DNA from: Excoecaria cochinchinensis
Taxonomy: Eukaryota > Streptophyta > Magnoliopsida > Malpighiales > Euphorbiaceae
Length of the DNA stretch: 64,000 bases
Reading direction: 5' to 3'
Assembly (NCBI GenBank): GCA_947683425.1
Contig: CANTUQ010000159.1
Coordinates: forward strand, 4,106,001-4,170,000
Shown here: positions 22,870 through 34,489 of the stretch, piece by piece
Numbering within the stretch: position 1 is the first letter of the stretch
Layout: each line of letters opens with the position of its first letter
Program-made: the position numbers and the translations under genes
Notes under the pieces: generated by a model
The model's database searches: none
Told to the model about the DNA's origin: nothing
Seen by the model: only the letters and a program-made list of their open reading frames with translations

Positions 22870-24884
22870 TGACTGCTTGCCAAATTAACTTCTTGCACAA
22901 ACCGCTGAATTTTCTCATCAACCCTCTGAGCATCAACTATCTGCTGTCTCAGAGTAGGCTTGACCCTCAACTGAGCTATCAAAGCCCCATCTGAGCCAAA
23001 CCTCCATCTGAACCGTCTCAAAAACAAGGCAGAAACTGACTTCCTACTCAACGCATCTGCAACTACATTGGCCTTACCCGGATGGTAATCCACAATGCAA
23101 TCGTAGTCCTTAAACAGCTCAAGCCACCGACGTTGCCTCATATTCAATTCCTTCTGAGTCAGAAAATACTTCAAACTCTTGTGATCCGTAAAGATCCTGC
23201 ACTTCTCCCCGTAGAGATAATGACGCCAAATCTTCAAAGCGAAGACAACCGCAGCTAACTCAAGATCATGCGTCGGATAGTTCCTCTCGTGTGGCTTCAA
23301 CTGTCGAGAAGCATAAGCCACAACCTTACGTTCCTGCATCAGAACACATCCCAAACCGACACCTGAAGCGTCACTATACATAACAAACTCCTTACCCGAG
23401 GTGGGTTGAGTTAGTATAGGAACTTCAACTAACAACTGCTTCAACCTCTCAAAACAGGCTTGACACTTATCCGACCATTCGAACTTAACTCCTTTCCTCA
23501 ATAACCTGGTCATCGGAGCAGCAATCACTGAAAAACCCTTAACAAACCGACGGTAATAACCCGCCAGACCAAGGAAACTCCTCACTTCCTGGACATTCCT
23601 AGGCGCTTTCCAATCCACTATCGCCTCAATCTTAGCTGGATCCACTTGGATACCCTTAGCTGAAACTATATGGCCCAAAAACGACACTTCTCGAAGCCAA
23701 AAATCACACTTACTTAACTTGGCAACCAACCGATGCTCTCTCAGAACTTGCAAAACTAGCCGAAGATGCTCTTCATGCTCGGTCTCATCCTTGGAATATA
23801 CCAAAATATCATCTATAAACACCACTACAAACCGGTCTAAGTATGGCCTAAACACTCTATTCATCAAATCCATGAATGCCGCTGGAGCATTAGTCAACCC
23901 AAACGGCATAACAAGGAACTCGTAGTGGCCATACCGAGTCCGAAACGTAGTCTTAACCACATCCTCGTCCTTAACACAAAGCTGATAATACCCAGATCGA
24001 AGATCTACCTTAGAAAACACACCCGCACCCTGAAGCTGATCAAACAAATCTTCAACCCTAGGCAACGGATACTTATTCTTCACTGTGACCTTATTAATCT
24101 GCCTGTAGTCGATACACATCCTCAAGGACCCATCCTTTTTCTTAACAAACAGAACTGGAGCTCCCCAAGGAGATATGCTGGGTCGAATGAACCCCTTATC
24201 CAATAGCTCTTGTAGTTGAGTTTTAAGTTCTCTCAACTCCACAGGAGCCATCCGATAAGGTGCTTTCGATACCGGTGTGGTACCCGACATAATCTCTATG
24301 GCTAGCTCAACTTCTCTCTCTGGGGGCAAACCCGGCAAGTCACTCGGGAAAACATCACTAAACTCTCGGACAACAGGGATGTCCTCAATCCTAACTTGAT
24401 CCCTCTTGGAATCCAAAACCACAGCCAGAAAAGCCTGACAACCTTTTCTCATAAACCTCTTAGCTTGAATAGCAGAAATCACATTGTGAACGGAACTCGC
24501 ACCCAAACCTCTGACAAACACTGGAACTCGGTTTCTATCCCGAAGCACGAAAGTCTTCCTATGACAATCAACCACGGCTCTATGCTTGCTCAACCAATCC
24601 ATACCCAAAATCAAGTCATACTCTCTGAAGGGCAACTCTATCAAATCCACAGGAAACTCAACACCCTCAACCATCAACGGACAATTCCTATAAACTCTAC
24701 TCACACTGACACTATGCCCTAATGGATTGGTCACACATATCTCATAGTCTAACTGTTCTACCACATGCAACTTATCAACAAACTTATGCGTGCACAAATA
24801 TGAGTGTGTGGAACCAGGATCTATTAGAGCATATAATTCAGTGTCATGGAGTAGGAACTTACCAGCAATTACATCAGGGGCATC
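22870..24884 (-). pseudogene. D pol: protease, reverse transcriptase, RNase H
   Basis: Begins in frame right after the gag stop. The aspartic protease active site is LIDPGSTHSY (DPG, as usual in Tekay). RT follows: KKKDGSLRMCIDYRQIN, then LVMPFGLTNAPA and the catalytic FIDDILVYSK. RNase H has SDASGVGLG, ELAAVVFALKIW, FTDHKSLKY and ADALSRK, so its catalytic acidic residues are present. The frame is open from 24884 to the frameshift near 22870. Order and motifs are those of an autonomous chromovirus; activity is blocked downstream. Confidence 0.9.
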
Positions 24885-26090
24885 CTACTCCTCTCTGGCT
24901 CTAACTGCATATGCTCTAGCGGCCATTGGGGGAGGACGCTCAACTGTCTCAGAACCAGCTCCATCTCTAGGTCGACCGCCTCGACCTCTACCTCTACCTC
25001 TACCTCTCGCAGCCTGAGAAGCAGTCGATCCAACTCTGCTAGCTCCTCCCTGAGGACCCGAGTCTTCGCCCATCTGAGGACAATTAGCCACACGGTGCTC
25101 GGTGCTCCCACACCTGAAACACCCACCAGTGAGCCACCTACACTCACCCCGGTGAGCCTTACCACAATTCTCACAAATTAGAATAGCATCAGACCGACCA
25201 CCTCTACTAGATCCAGATACTGCAGCTGAACCTTGCCTTCTCCCTCTGGTAGCCGAACCAGCTGAAGGTTCATCTTGCGGGTTCCTAGACCTTTTACCCG
25301 AAGATGAGGAAACACCACCTCTAGCAGAACTCCGGCGCTGAGCTCTCTCTCTAATCAAAGTCTCCGCCTTCTCTGCCCTCAAAGCAGCCTCAGCAATCTG
25401 ATAATACTGTACCCCCAGCATACACATCAAAGAAACTAAAGCGATCTTCAAAGAATCATTCAACCCGGCCTCAAAGTGCTTGCATCTGAAATCATCTGTC
25501 ATAACCCCACGCGGAGCATAACGAGACAACCGGTTAAACTCCTTCTCATAATCCGCAACCGACAAGGCCCTTTGCCTCAAACTCAGAAACTGCGCCCATC
25601 TAGCGTCCTTATATGCCTGAGTCACATACTTCTTAGAAAACTGCTCATCAAAGAAATCCCATGTCAAAGGATCAGGCATCTGAGGTTGCCTACACACCAA
25701 CTCCCACCATTCATAAGCTGAACCTTGAAGCAAAGCTATAGCACACTCAGCTTGCTGATCAGGAGGACACCTGACTTCCCTAAGAGCTCTCTTAACCTTA
25801 TCAAGCCACTTCTCAGCTAACTCAGATTCATCAAGTCCGATCCCATAAAAATCCTCGACGCCAGCTCTTCTCAGACTTACTATCGGAGCTTTCGGGGCAG
25901 TCACCCTTTCTAAAACCCGAGCCATGTCTTGATGCAATCTGAGCATCGCCTCAAAAGGCATGGCAGCGGCCTCTGGCTGAACCCTAGCACGTTGAGCCGA
26001 CACCGAAATAGAGACAGACAGATCTACCGCTGGAGGGTTCACACTTTCAGCGGACTCCTCGAGCGCACCGTGAGCAGAATCAGAATTCAT
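24885..26090 (-). CDS. D gag
   Basis: 401-aa capsid/nucleocapsid protein. The core gag domain (residues about 75-220) contains YEWWELV and the FSLRQR-like region. A basic, Ser/Gly-rich linker leads to two zinc knuckles: CENCGKAHRGEC, and CFRCGSTEHRVANC, which is a canonical C-x2-C-x4-H-x4-C. An RGRGRGRGG run follows. The ATG at 26090 lies 120 bp from the LTR. It ends in TAG; the pol frame continues in phase right after it (29 codons to the next methionine), so the stop is either a point mutation in a fused gag-pol or a readthrough site. Confidence 0.9.
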   Translation of the reverse strand: MNSDSAHGALEESAESVNPPAVDLSVSISVSAQRARVQPEAAAMPFEAMLRLHQDMARVLERVTAPKAPIVSLRRAGVEDFYGIGLDESELAEKWLDKVKRALREVRCPPDQQAECAIALLQGSAYEWWELVCRQPQMPDPLTWDFFDEQFSKKYVTQAYKDARWAQFLSLRQRALSVADYEKEFNRLSRYAPRGVMTDDFRCKHFEAGLNDSLKIALVSLMCMLGVQYYQIAEAALRAEKAETLIRERAQRRSSARGGVSSSSGKRSRNPQDEPSAGSATRGRRQGSAAVSGSSRGGRSDAILICENCGKAHRGECRWLTGGCFRCGSTEHRVANCPQMGEDSGPQGGASRVGSTASQAARGRGRGRGRGGRPRDGAGSETVERPPPMAARAYAVRAREE

Positions 26091-26191
26091 CTAACAACAA
26101 GAGGACAACCACATCAGCCAACACAGCCCTAGACATAGACATATGCACACATAACATCATGCAAACAATCACCCAGAAATGCCTAAACCAG

Positions 26192-26203
26192 GCTCTGATA
26201 CCT
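26192..26203 (-). other. Primer binding site of D
   Basis: Minus-strand AGGTATCAGAGC five bases from the right LTR. It matches the initiator tRNA-Met type PBS TGGTATCAGAGC except at the first base; the gypsy element E has the unaltered form. Confidence 0.8.
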
Positions 26204-26208
26204 CAACT

Positions 26209-28950
26209 TGTAACACCCCTTACCCATACTCAGGCGATCCCATCCGATAAGGAGTGAGATGCCGTAGGAGTAAAGGTGCCACCACACAGATACATAACAC
26301 ACATACACTCATCCATAAACATACATAACAAAATACCAGGTAATTTAAAACTTTACAAAACCATTCACAAAAGCTGATCATGCATTTATATAATGGAGGC
26401 ATTACATTACTGTTCTGATCAACTGAGAGATATAAAAGATAATTACAAATCCCAAAATTACATATACAAAAGCGGAAGCTATTACAAAATCATATGAGAG
26501 TTCTATACAAAAAGAATCCTCAAACTACAAAAGTAAGCCCTACACTAAGACCCTGCTGTGTTGGCTTCGCTGGCGGCGACTCTCCCAAAGATAACTCCTT
26601 CCGAACCTGCACGGGTAAACACACCGTGCTAAGCGATAAACGCTTAGTGGGGAAACAAACATAGCATAAGGACAACCATTCACAACGGTCGTCAAGACAA
26701 TTCACATGCGTACATCATGTACAAACGATAATCATGGCATGACAATAATAATAAACTCATGCTCGCATACATAAAGCCATTCATCAGAAGATTCATAACG
26801 ATAATCATATTCTCATAACAGATTACATTCTCACTATTGAATCCATAAGGATATAACATATGTTTTCCCATATAACAATTCATACGAAACACTTTAAACA
26901 TTGAAACACTAAAACACCTGCTGACTCAAGGGAGTGGATAACGAGTATACAGACAGTACTTTACGGGTACGAGCCGATACAGACAGTACTTTACGGGTAC
27001 GAGCCGATAAAACTAATTTTACATTTAACTTTTACAAAACATTACAAAGGGGGATCTTAAACAAGATCCTTTCAGATAAGGGTTCGCGAGGAACCATTCG
27101 GGGACCTGATCGGGGTCCAAACAGAAAACAGAAGCTGCAACAAAGACTCTATTAGGCATGCCTAACTATCCACTGACTAGACTCTAGCAGGTCATACATA
27201 AGCCATTCAATCCATTTCATAATTTTCAAAATCATCATCATCAATGAACATAATCATACCATGGTTACACTTGCATATTATTTAGAGAATACCAAGCATA
27301 AATCTCAAAATTGCTAAAGAAAACTGAAGTTCAAGCCACCAAGAATGAAGGAAAACTCATTCAGCAAATAGGGAACTGTCGCGCTCGCGACGTCTGTTGC
27401 GCTCGCGACAGAGACAAAAGTCTCTTCGCTGCACGCGCGCGACAGATTCCGCGACCGCGAGGAGGACGGAAGGGCCAGGCTCTGTCGCACTCGCGACATA
27501 TGTCGCGATCACGACAGAGGGCATTTGGTGCTGTCGCGGACTCGCGACAGATCGCGTGCTCGCGATAGCACTTGGCCAACGATACGCTCTGTCGCGATCG
27601 CGACAGTCGTCGTGCTCGCGACAGAGAGTACACAACACCTCTGCTGTTGCGGGCTCGCGACAGCGAGGCTCCCAACACCGCTTTCTATCGCGATCGCGAT
27701 AGAGAGTACACAACACCTCTGCTGTCACGGGCTCGCGACAGCGAGGCTCCCAACACCGCTTTCTGTCGTGATCGCGACAGCGTCTGGACTTCGAAAATCT
27801 GCAGAAATTCTGCAGATTTTCCTGCAGATTTTCCTCTTCCAAATCCTCCTCCAACCACACAAATCTCAATCCAAGGTTACTTACCTCAAATCCAGCCAAT
27901 CAAAAGCATCAACAACCATAATACGACATTTATTAACCATAAACTTCATACAATCCATTAATTTAAACGTTCAATTTCAAGAATCAATCAAAAACCCAAT
28001 TTATGCATCAAACCACATCAATTCTAAAATTACCATAATCAACTCAAGCTTTTGCAAGATTCACACTTCACAGCAAATACCCATATCATAAGCATCAAAA
28101 TAAAGAACATCTAACAACCTAATTCCATGAAATCATCAAAACACATATAAGAACATATTCACATGCAAAAGCAAGAATTCCCAAACCTCAAAAATCCTTG
28201 CTCCTATTGTTTAGTTCCACTTGGTCCGACCTTCTCTTTACCCTTCGGTTCACGAGGAGGTTCAACTAAGCAACGAAAGCAACCCAACACAGAAACACAA
28301 AATCCACTTCAAACCCATTTCCGAAAATAAGAAAGAGAGAAGAAGAAGATGGAGAATCCAATGAAGAAAAATGAGAATAAATGCAGTAGATTTACCTTTA
28401 AAATGCTATGCAAAGATCAATTTCCACCACTAGAGGCTTGGATCTATGCTAGGGCACTTAAGAGAGTGAGAAAGGGGAAGAAGAAGAAGGAGAAGAAGGA
28501 AGAACGGGAAATGGGTTCTCAAAAATCCAATTTTTCCTTTTTCATCTTTTTCTCTTTCCCACTTTACACATGTCAATCATCTAGTGGAGGAGATTGTTCA
28601 CTCACACCCTAACTAAGTGCATCACACACACACAATGAGACACTCTATTAATGCATCCTACTCATGTGTGAGCAACACACACAAGTGCAACTCCTAACTC
28701 ACACCCTACAACTATATGCATGTCTACACACTACAATAACCCACTAGTGCATGTCCTATTATGGTGCACTCATGCTCACACCATTCTAACCCAACTAACT
28801 CACACCATGGCACCATGCATGCACCCACATGCTAGCAAAACTCTTAAAACATGCAAAAATTACCAAAATGCCCTTATGATACAAAACTTATGCAATTGCA
28901 CACATATACATATATGGCTCATTCAACTAGGGGGCAAACGGGGTGTGACA
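26209..28950 (-). mobile_element. 5' LTR of D
   Basis: 2,742 bp, TGTAACACCCC...GGGGTGTGACA in plus view. It differs from the left LTR mainly by C-to-T or G-to-A changes at CpG sites in the array 27377-27781 and by a small duplication (TTTCCTGCAGA, near 27815-27830). Confidence 0.95.
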
Positions 28951-28955
28951 GAGAT

Positions 28956-29190
28956 AAGTTGCCAAAAACCAACCTGTGAGTTGATGAACTACACTGAAAA
29001 AATACATGAAATAAATTGCTGAGAACTAGACTTATACGTGTGTGGCTATCACAGGAATGTTTTGGTGGAAATAGCAAAAAGAACAAAAAAGGCTGGAGAA
29101 AATGTTTAAAAACCAAATAGGAGCGTCGGTTCGCACAGAGGAAATAAAGAAGAAGAAGAAGAAGAAAGTGAAGAGGTGGGTAACGGCTCG
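28956..29190 (-). other. Leader of the ATHILA-like ORF, right of element D
   Basis: Non-coding; continues the 18251-18755 flank across the D insertion. Read on the minus strand it starts with a CT-rich stretch (CTTCACTTTCTTCTTCTTC) just after a TATA box, as plant 5' leaders do. Confidence 0.5.
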
Positions 29191-29201
29191 CCTTATATAG
29201 G
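29191..29201 (-). promoter_or_regulatory. TATA box facing the ATHILA-like ORF
   Basis: Minus-strand CCTATATAAGG followed by a pyrimidine-rich leader. Immediately upstream (29209-29267) is an inverted repeat with arms GACCGACGGGC and GCCCGTCGGTC. Confidence 0.55.
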
Positions 29202-29547
29202 ATTTCATGACCGACGGGCAAGCCGTGCATAGAGCGAGCAACGGGCTATATCAGAAGCCCGTCGGTCGTTCTGAATTTTCAAATTTGTTTTCAGGACTCT
29301 AGTTTTTGCCTTGGGACAATTTAAAATACTCCCTGAATATCTCGTTCCCTGATTTTAGTGTATGATTGCATCCATCAAATTTATTTCCTTGCAAAACTTA
29401 TCATGGCAAAAATATACGTAAATGATTTATGCATGTGAAATTCTTCAGTCATACAGAGAAAATGTTGCAGTAGGATCCACCCAGGCAGTCCAAGGTTGAC
29501 CAACGGGCTTGCTATTACTTGCTCAAGCCATGTCGTCGATGGTCTTT

Positions 29548-29558
29548 CTATAAATAAG
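29548..29558 (+). promoter_or_regulatory. TATA box of the accessory ORF
   Basis: CTATAAATAAG on the plus strand, preceded by GACCAACGGGCTTG. It is followed by a short leader and a CAG|GTATTT splice donor at 29621/29622. It faces away from the TATA at 29191, about 350 bp apart. Confidence 0.55.
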
Positions 29559-29707
29559 CGCTTTTTCCTTGGATTTTGTGCATTTCTCCTTTTGGTTTTT
29601 TGGTCAGTGCTCTTCCTCCAGGTATTTTCCCCTCTTCTCTTCCTCTTTCTTTTTTGTTTCTTTTACTTTCCTTGCTTATATTTAATATTTGCCCCGAAGT
29701 CTTGAAA

Positions 29708-31290
29708 ATGTTGACATCAACCCTTAACAAAATGTACCATTTTCTGGATGACCCCCGAACTTGGGAAAACACCACTTTGACCCCTTATTCTGGTTTGAAA
29801 TTTCTAAGGAGGGTTGAGGTAGATAGGAACCTTCTGTTGGCTATGGTTTACTTCTAGGACCCCCGGTCCACATTTTCAGATTTACCTATCAATAATTGTG
29901 CCCCCTGCCTGAAGAATTTGCTGCAATTATCAGAACGAGGTTTTCTCCTGGCATAATATTTTATTCCCGATCTGTGGATTGATTCATGGAAGGGATACAG
30001 CACTGACCCTAGGTATTTCACCTTCAACCATGGCTAGATTGGCTCTTCATGATGTCACTTTTATTTTGGAACCGTTGATTACTAGAAGGCTTCTTTGATG
30101 TACCCACATACTAGGCCAGTGTTGCTTTACTATTTTACTTTTCTAGATATCTGACGGTGGTTTCTAAGGAGTTGATTGGTGATTACAAGTTATTTGGGGT
30201 TGTGGATGGCATACATCACGGGCTGACCCCATTTCCCCTAATTCTTGCTAAGACGATCCTAGGTTTGGACACTAGCAATACTGACCCTTTTGCTTTCTTC
30301 AACGGAAGCCCCTTATTACTCTAGGTAAGTATTTGTCCTTCTTTTAAAAGGTAGTGCGTCCCTTATGGATTTTCACACTAGCTTTTCTTTAGCAGGAAAT
30401 GCGCTTTTCAGATTTTCACATAACCTTGTGCCTTATTTTTGCCTGGAGTGGACCCCACCCATTCCAATGGCTTTTTTTTTAAAGCATGAAAGTTGAATAT
30501 AAAGCAAAAGGTATAGAATATTAATGGCTTAGCGCTTTATTATTGCTAAAAATCAGTCAATGCTATACATGACAATCCAAAGAATAAACTTGGTATTCTA
30601 CATCCCTAATTTCTCTAATTTTCCTTATCTTTCAGGTATGGTTATAAGAGAAACTGAAACAACTATCAGAGCCTCCTTCTAGGGTAGTTAGCAACTATTT
30701 ATTGAGGCATTTCCTTCCCAGGCAGTGGTTGTATTCCTTTGAATCTCCCGATGAAGGCTTTGCTCGATTGGGCGAGGCGGCAGGTGACAACATCAACTTC
30801 ATATGCCTCTGGCTATCCCTTTCTTCTGCAACTCTGGATGGTTCTTCAGGATGTGTTGCTTTGTGTGGGCTACATAAAGCCACCTTCTATATTATCACTC
30901 GTTGCATTCGACAATTCGGAGGGAGTCAAGATGTTGTGAGGCACCCCCTATCTTTCCAAGGTGGCATCTTATCCTTAGCTTTCACTTCCAGGTACCATAG
31001 CCTATGCGCGCAGCTGCCTGTAAAGACCGTTATACAACAGATTAGAGACTGCACCTTTACTTCTACTAGTGCGTACAAGAGGTGGGTGATTAGTCCTGCA
31101 GTTGATAATAGGACCCATCAACTTAAATATCTGACCGGTGAGAGTAGAAGAGCACAGTTATTAGATTACATAAATTCAGTAAAGAATAATGTTTTTCTTT
31201 TTATAAAAAGTAGAATTGTTTCCGTTTTATATTTTTTTGCAAAATTGCATACATTTCAGTATGATTTCACCATACATGACCATTATTTAA
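29708..31290 (+). pseudogene. Intron-containing accessory ORF (aORF) of Tat element B
   Basis: Antisense to B pol and lying between pol and the presumed 3' end, where Tat elements are known to carry extra antisense ORFs. Segments seen: ENTTLTPYSGLKFLRR (29750-29815), then after decay GIHHGLTPFPLILAKTIL and FNGSPLLL (30210-30324), and in the last exon FLPRQWLYSF and IRQFGGSQDV (30702-30940). The FWDP-like, GSPLLLQ-like and RQFG-like landmarks recall DUF7745-type plant proteins. A canonical intron (30325-30635) joins the exons in frame. Several stops (TAG at 29857, 30322; TAA at 30645) and frameshifts inactivate it. Molecular role unknown. Confidence 0.6.
30325..30635 (+). other. Intron of the accessory ORF
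   Basis: Donor TAG|GTAAGT and acceptor TTTCAG|GT. Removing it joins the SPLLL-coding exon to the VWL..EKLKQL-coding exon in the same frame. Its 30350-30480 part is homologous to 35500-35640 in the 3'UTR of element A. Confidence 0.6.
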
Positions 31291-31532
31291 CATAAATCAA
31301 AATGCAAAACCGCACTCAATCTCAAAATGTATCTTGAAAGCATCAAACTCCTATTTCCATTCAGCCCTTTCGGGTTTTCTTGGTTGGATATTTTCTCTCA
31401 AGCCTCTAATTTTTGCCCAGGGTGCCTTTTTTCGATTTTCACCCTAACGAGGCACCCAATTTTAGCAAGGTCACCTTTTTTTCTATTTTTGACCCGCAGG
31501 GCATCTATTCTCTTATTTTGATTTTTCAGTCT
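31180..31532 (-). other. 3'UTR of Tat element B next to pol
   Basis: Homologous to 35905-36205 in element A (shared blocks around GCATCAAACTCCT and AATTTTTGCCCAG). Non-coding. Confidence 0.65.
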
Positions 31533-32242
31533 TTAGCCATGGAACCTTTTGAGTCTATCAATGTTGACTGGTTCTTTGAACTCGTTTCTATCGCTGTCCG
31601 TTAGAATCACTGCTCCTTTAGATAACAATTTCTTAAGAACAAAAGGGCCTTCCCATGTTGGCCTAAATTTACCGTGTATGTCTGGAACACCCGACCTCAT
31701 TTGGTTAAAAATTAAATCTCCCTCTTTTAGCAGATGCCTTCTGATCTTTTTCTCGAATGACAAAGCAAGTTTTTTCTAATAGATTTGGTAGTGATAATAA
31801 GCCCGCAACCTGTTCTTATCTAATATATTCAGCTGTAGCAATCGTTGTTGCGCCCAATCGGCTTCTGGAATCTGGGCTTTCATGACTACTCTTAAAGATC
31901 TAATTATTTCAACTAGCAGTACTGCTTCTGTCCCATATACCAAAGAATAAGGCATTCTAATGGTGGTTCTATAGCCCTAGAGTGCAAAAGGCAACTTCTC
32001 TGCCCAATCCTTGTAGTTCTGAACCATTTTGGACAAGATCTTTTTGACATTTTTATTAGTCGCTTTAACTGCCCCATTAGCCTGTGGATGATATGGAGAG
32101 GACTTATGGTGCTCGATGCCATACTTCTGGAGTAACTTCTTAGTTTTAGCCATAAATTGTACCCCATTGTCAGACACAACGTAGTTGGAGAGACCATATC
32201 TACACACCAAATTCTTTTTAATGAACTTGGCCATGTCCCAGG
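31533..32242 (-). pseudogene. Tat element B: integrase C-terminal half
   Basis: Minus-strand integrase remnant: VVSDNGVQF with the second catalytic aspartate, QANGAVKA where the catalytic glutamate of A (GAVEAANK) is replaced by lysine, and the C-terminal GKFRPTWEGPFVLKKLLSKG and NIDRLKRFHG ending. Frameshifts and stops occur near 31780-31980. The 5' half lies at 52737 onward; element A inserted between the codons for the ...DA and DMAKF parts. Clearly a decayed paralogue of A's integrase. Confidence 0.85.
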
Positions 32243-34473
32243 TGTGACGCGCGCCGGATCCCGAGCGCCGCCCTTTCGGACCGCCCGCACGTGGGCGATC
32301 GGGGCATTTGCGGGTCCGTTGACATCTTGCGATAAATCGCAAGTGCGTCTATGTTGGGCAACAAGGAGGTATCATGGAGTCGCCACCCAATAGAACATTG
32401 GGAAAGTTTCTCTCGCCTCGGAGAGCCTAAGACTTGCGCATTTTATCCATATTGGGCCATGAGGCCTAGGATTAGCGCTAAAGCCTCGTGACCCAAGAAG
32501 TATTTTGGAGGATAACCTCTAACCTCTCGAGCCCAAAGACCAGAGCTGGGTCCGGGATTTCTCATCTATTTCTACCTCGATTAATTTATGATCAAATTTT
32601 AATTATCATTAATTCGCTCTCTCTCCACACGATGCAATTTTAATCTAAAAGCGCATTTATACATGTTAGAAAAACCATAAATTAGCAAGTAAAGCAATGA
32701 ATTACAATAATACAAGGAGCGGAATACAATTCCCTTTTAAAAGTGCAAACATGCATAAAACCGGGGAATTTATTAATCATGAGGACTTTGGTCCCCGCAT
32801 GCACAATTAAAGAAAATATTCTGGATGTGATGATCTTATTTGGGATGAAAACTGGGACATTGGTCCCGCTTTATTATGAAAGATCCAAGTTAATTTAGTA
32901 AAAATATTTTGGTGATTTTTATTTTGGTGCGCATAAGAAAACATTTTATTTAATGAATATATACAAGGCAATGTAAATAAAATGGGAATTAAAAATGTAT
33001 AAAGAAAATACCAAACCCCGCAACTCCTCCTTCATGTGCATGGATGCTCAAATGAGAATAAAATAATGATTTGCAACCAAAAATCAAAAAGAAATTCATG
33101 TTAGTGATTAGGCCAACGAAATAATACAACATAAAAGGTAATATGTACAATGACCATATAACATGCATAAGATACTATAACATGCATAAAAAATAATTAT
33201 GATGCAATTTAACATGCATAAAGTGATTAAAATGCAATTTAACATGCATAAGGTGATGAAGTATCATGGCATATGCAACTTATTAATAATAGTTATTAAC
33301 ATACATGGAAGATTAGTGACAATCAATTTTATTATTGTTAAGACATGAATAAATGTGTAACATGAGAATAACACAACTTAACATGCATGACTAGCATAAA
33401 ATAATGATTATAACACTCATACATGCAAAAGAATGCATAATAATAAACATGATATAGCATTAAGAAATTAAAGGTATTTACAACCTAAAACATGCATAAT
33501 TACATGAACAAAGAATAATTTGACATAAAAAAAGATAATGGGATTTAAAAAGCTTATTTGTTATATGAATAATTGAAGATAAAAAAAATAAGAAGAAGAA
33601 TATGGAGACTAAGAGAATTTACATGTTTGATATGTTAATTGGAAGCCAAAATAAATGAAATTAACTAGAGAATTAATGAGTAAAGCCAAGAATAATTACC
33701 CTCAAATTCAGTTTTGAAGAATTGAAGATAGAAGTGTTGAATTCCTTGTCTTCTCTTGTGAAAATCCTTATAAAATAGCTTGAAAACTTGAAGAAAAGCT
33801 CTTGGAAACAAGTGTGTAAGATGAATTTTTTTCTCTCAACTCAAAGCTCCAAAATTCAGTTTTTTTCTCACAAAATGTTCTTGGTTCGTCCTCCCTTTGT
33901 TCTGAATTTTTCTAGTGTTTTTAACCATCAAAAACTACCCAAAAACCACCCAAAACCGTCCAAAAACCGCTAAAAATCGTGTTTGGGTCGAAAAATGGGC
34001 GAAGTGGGGCGAGAAATCGGCGTCAGGGGCGAGAGATCGTGCGCGTCGCGCACGTTTCCACGCGATTTGCGCGGAGTTTCCGCGCACGACGTGCGCGAGG
34101 CGAGCGACGCCCTGCGCGTCGCTCGCGCGGAGCGCCCGACGCCTAGGGCGTCGGACGCGCGGAGCGCACGAAAATTCGCGACGGCCCTTGGCCGTCGCCT
34201 TTTCGTCGCGATTATTTTCCCCTATTTTATTTTCAACATTTTTCCATCATTTTTCACCTTTTTTTTTTTTTTTTATATAAAATACCCTCAACCTAAAACA
34301 CACTTTTTCTTCTTCAAAATAATTTAAAAAATATTTTTAAAATACCCTTTTTACTCACCGAAAAGACAAGGAAAATCACTTCTGAACTCCAATCTTTTTG
34401 CCTATAAGCCGGCATAGCTAAATTTCATCATCGGGTAATCCTGATCAAGGCTACTCGGGACCCGGTGTCTACA
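32243..34473 (-). mobile_element. 3' LTR of A
   Basis: 2,231 bp; on the minus strand TGTAGACACCGGGTCCCGAG...GGCGCGCGTCACA. Contains a GC-rich island (33975-34205), two GGGAC..GTCCC inverted repeats (32782, 32854), the TTGCGATAAATCGCAA hairpin (32327-32342) and the PBS-like TGGAGTCGCCA (32375-32385). Confidence 0.95.
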
Positions 34474-34489
34474 GTTGCCCCCAATTTTG
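34474..34489 (-). other. Polypurine tract of A
   Basis: Minus-strand CAAAATTGGGGGCAAC directly before the LTR start TGTAGAC. The same tract precedes the LTRs of G and J. Confidence 0.9.

Larger units (their letters stand above)
18756..28950 (-). mobile_element. Complete Tekay/Del chromovirus D
   Basis: Full-length LTR retrotransposon in minus orientation with perfect 5-bp target duplication GAGAT (18751-18755, 28951-28955). LTRs are 18756-21485 and 26209-28950, nearly identical apart from CpG transitions in the palindrome array. The internal 4.7 kb has, in minus order, a tRNA-iMet-type PBS, gag with two zinc knuckles, protease, RT, RNase H, integrase and a C-terminal chromodomain. That order and the chromodomain place it among chromoviruses, Tekay/Del clade by LTR length and end motifs. 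Pol is defective (three in-frame stops and one frameshift), so this copy is not autonomous. Confidence 0.95.
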
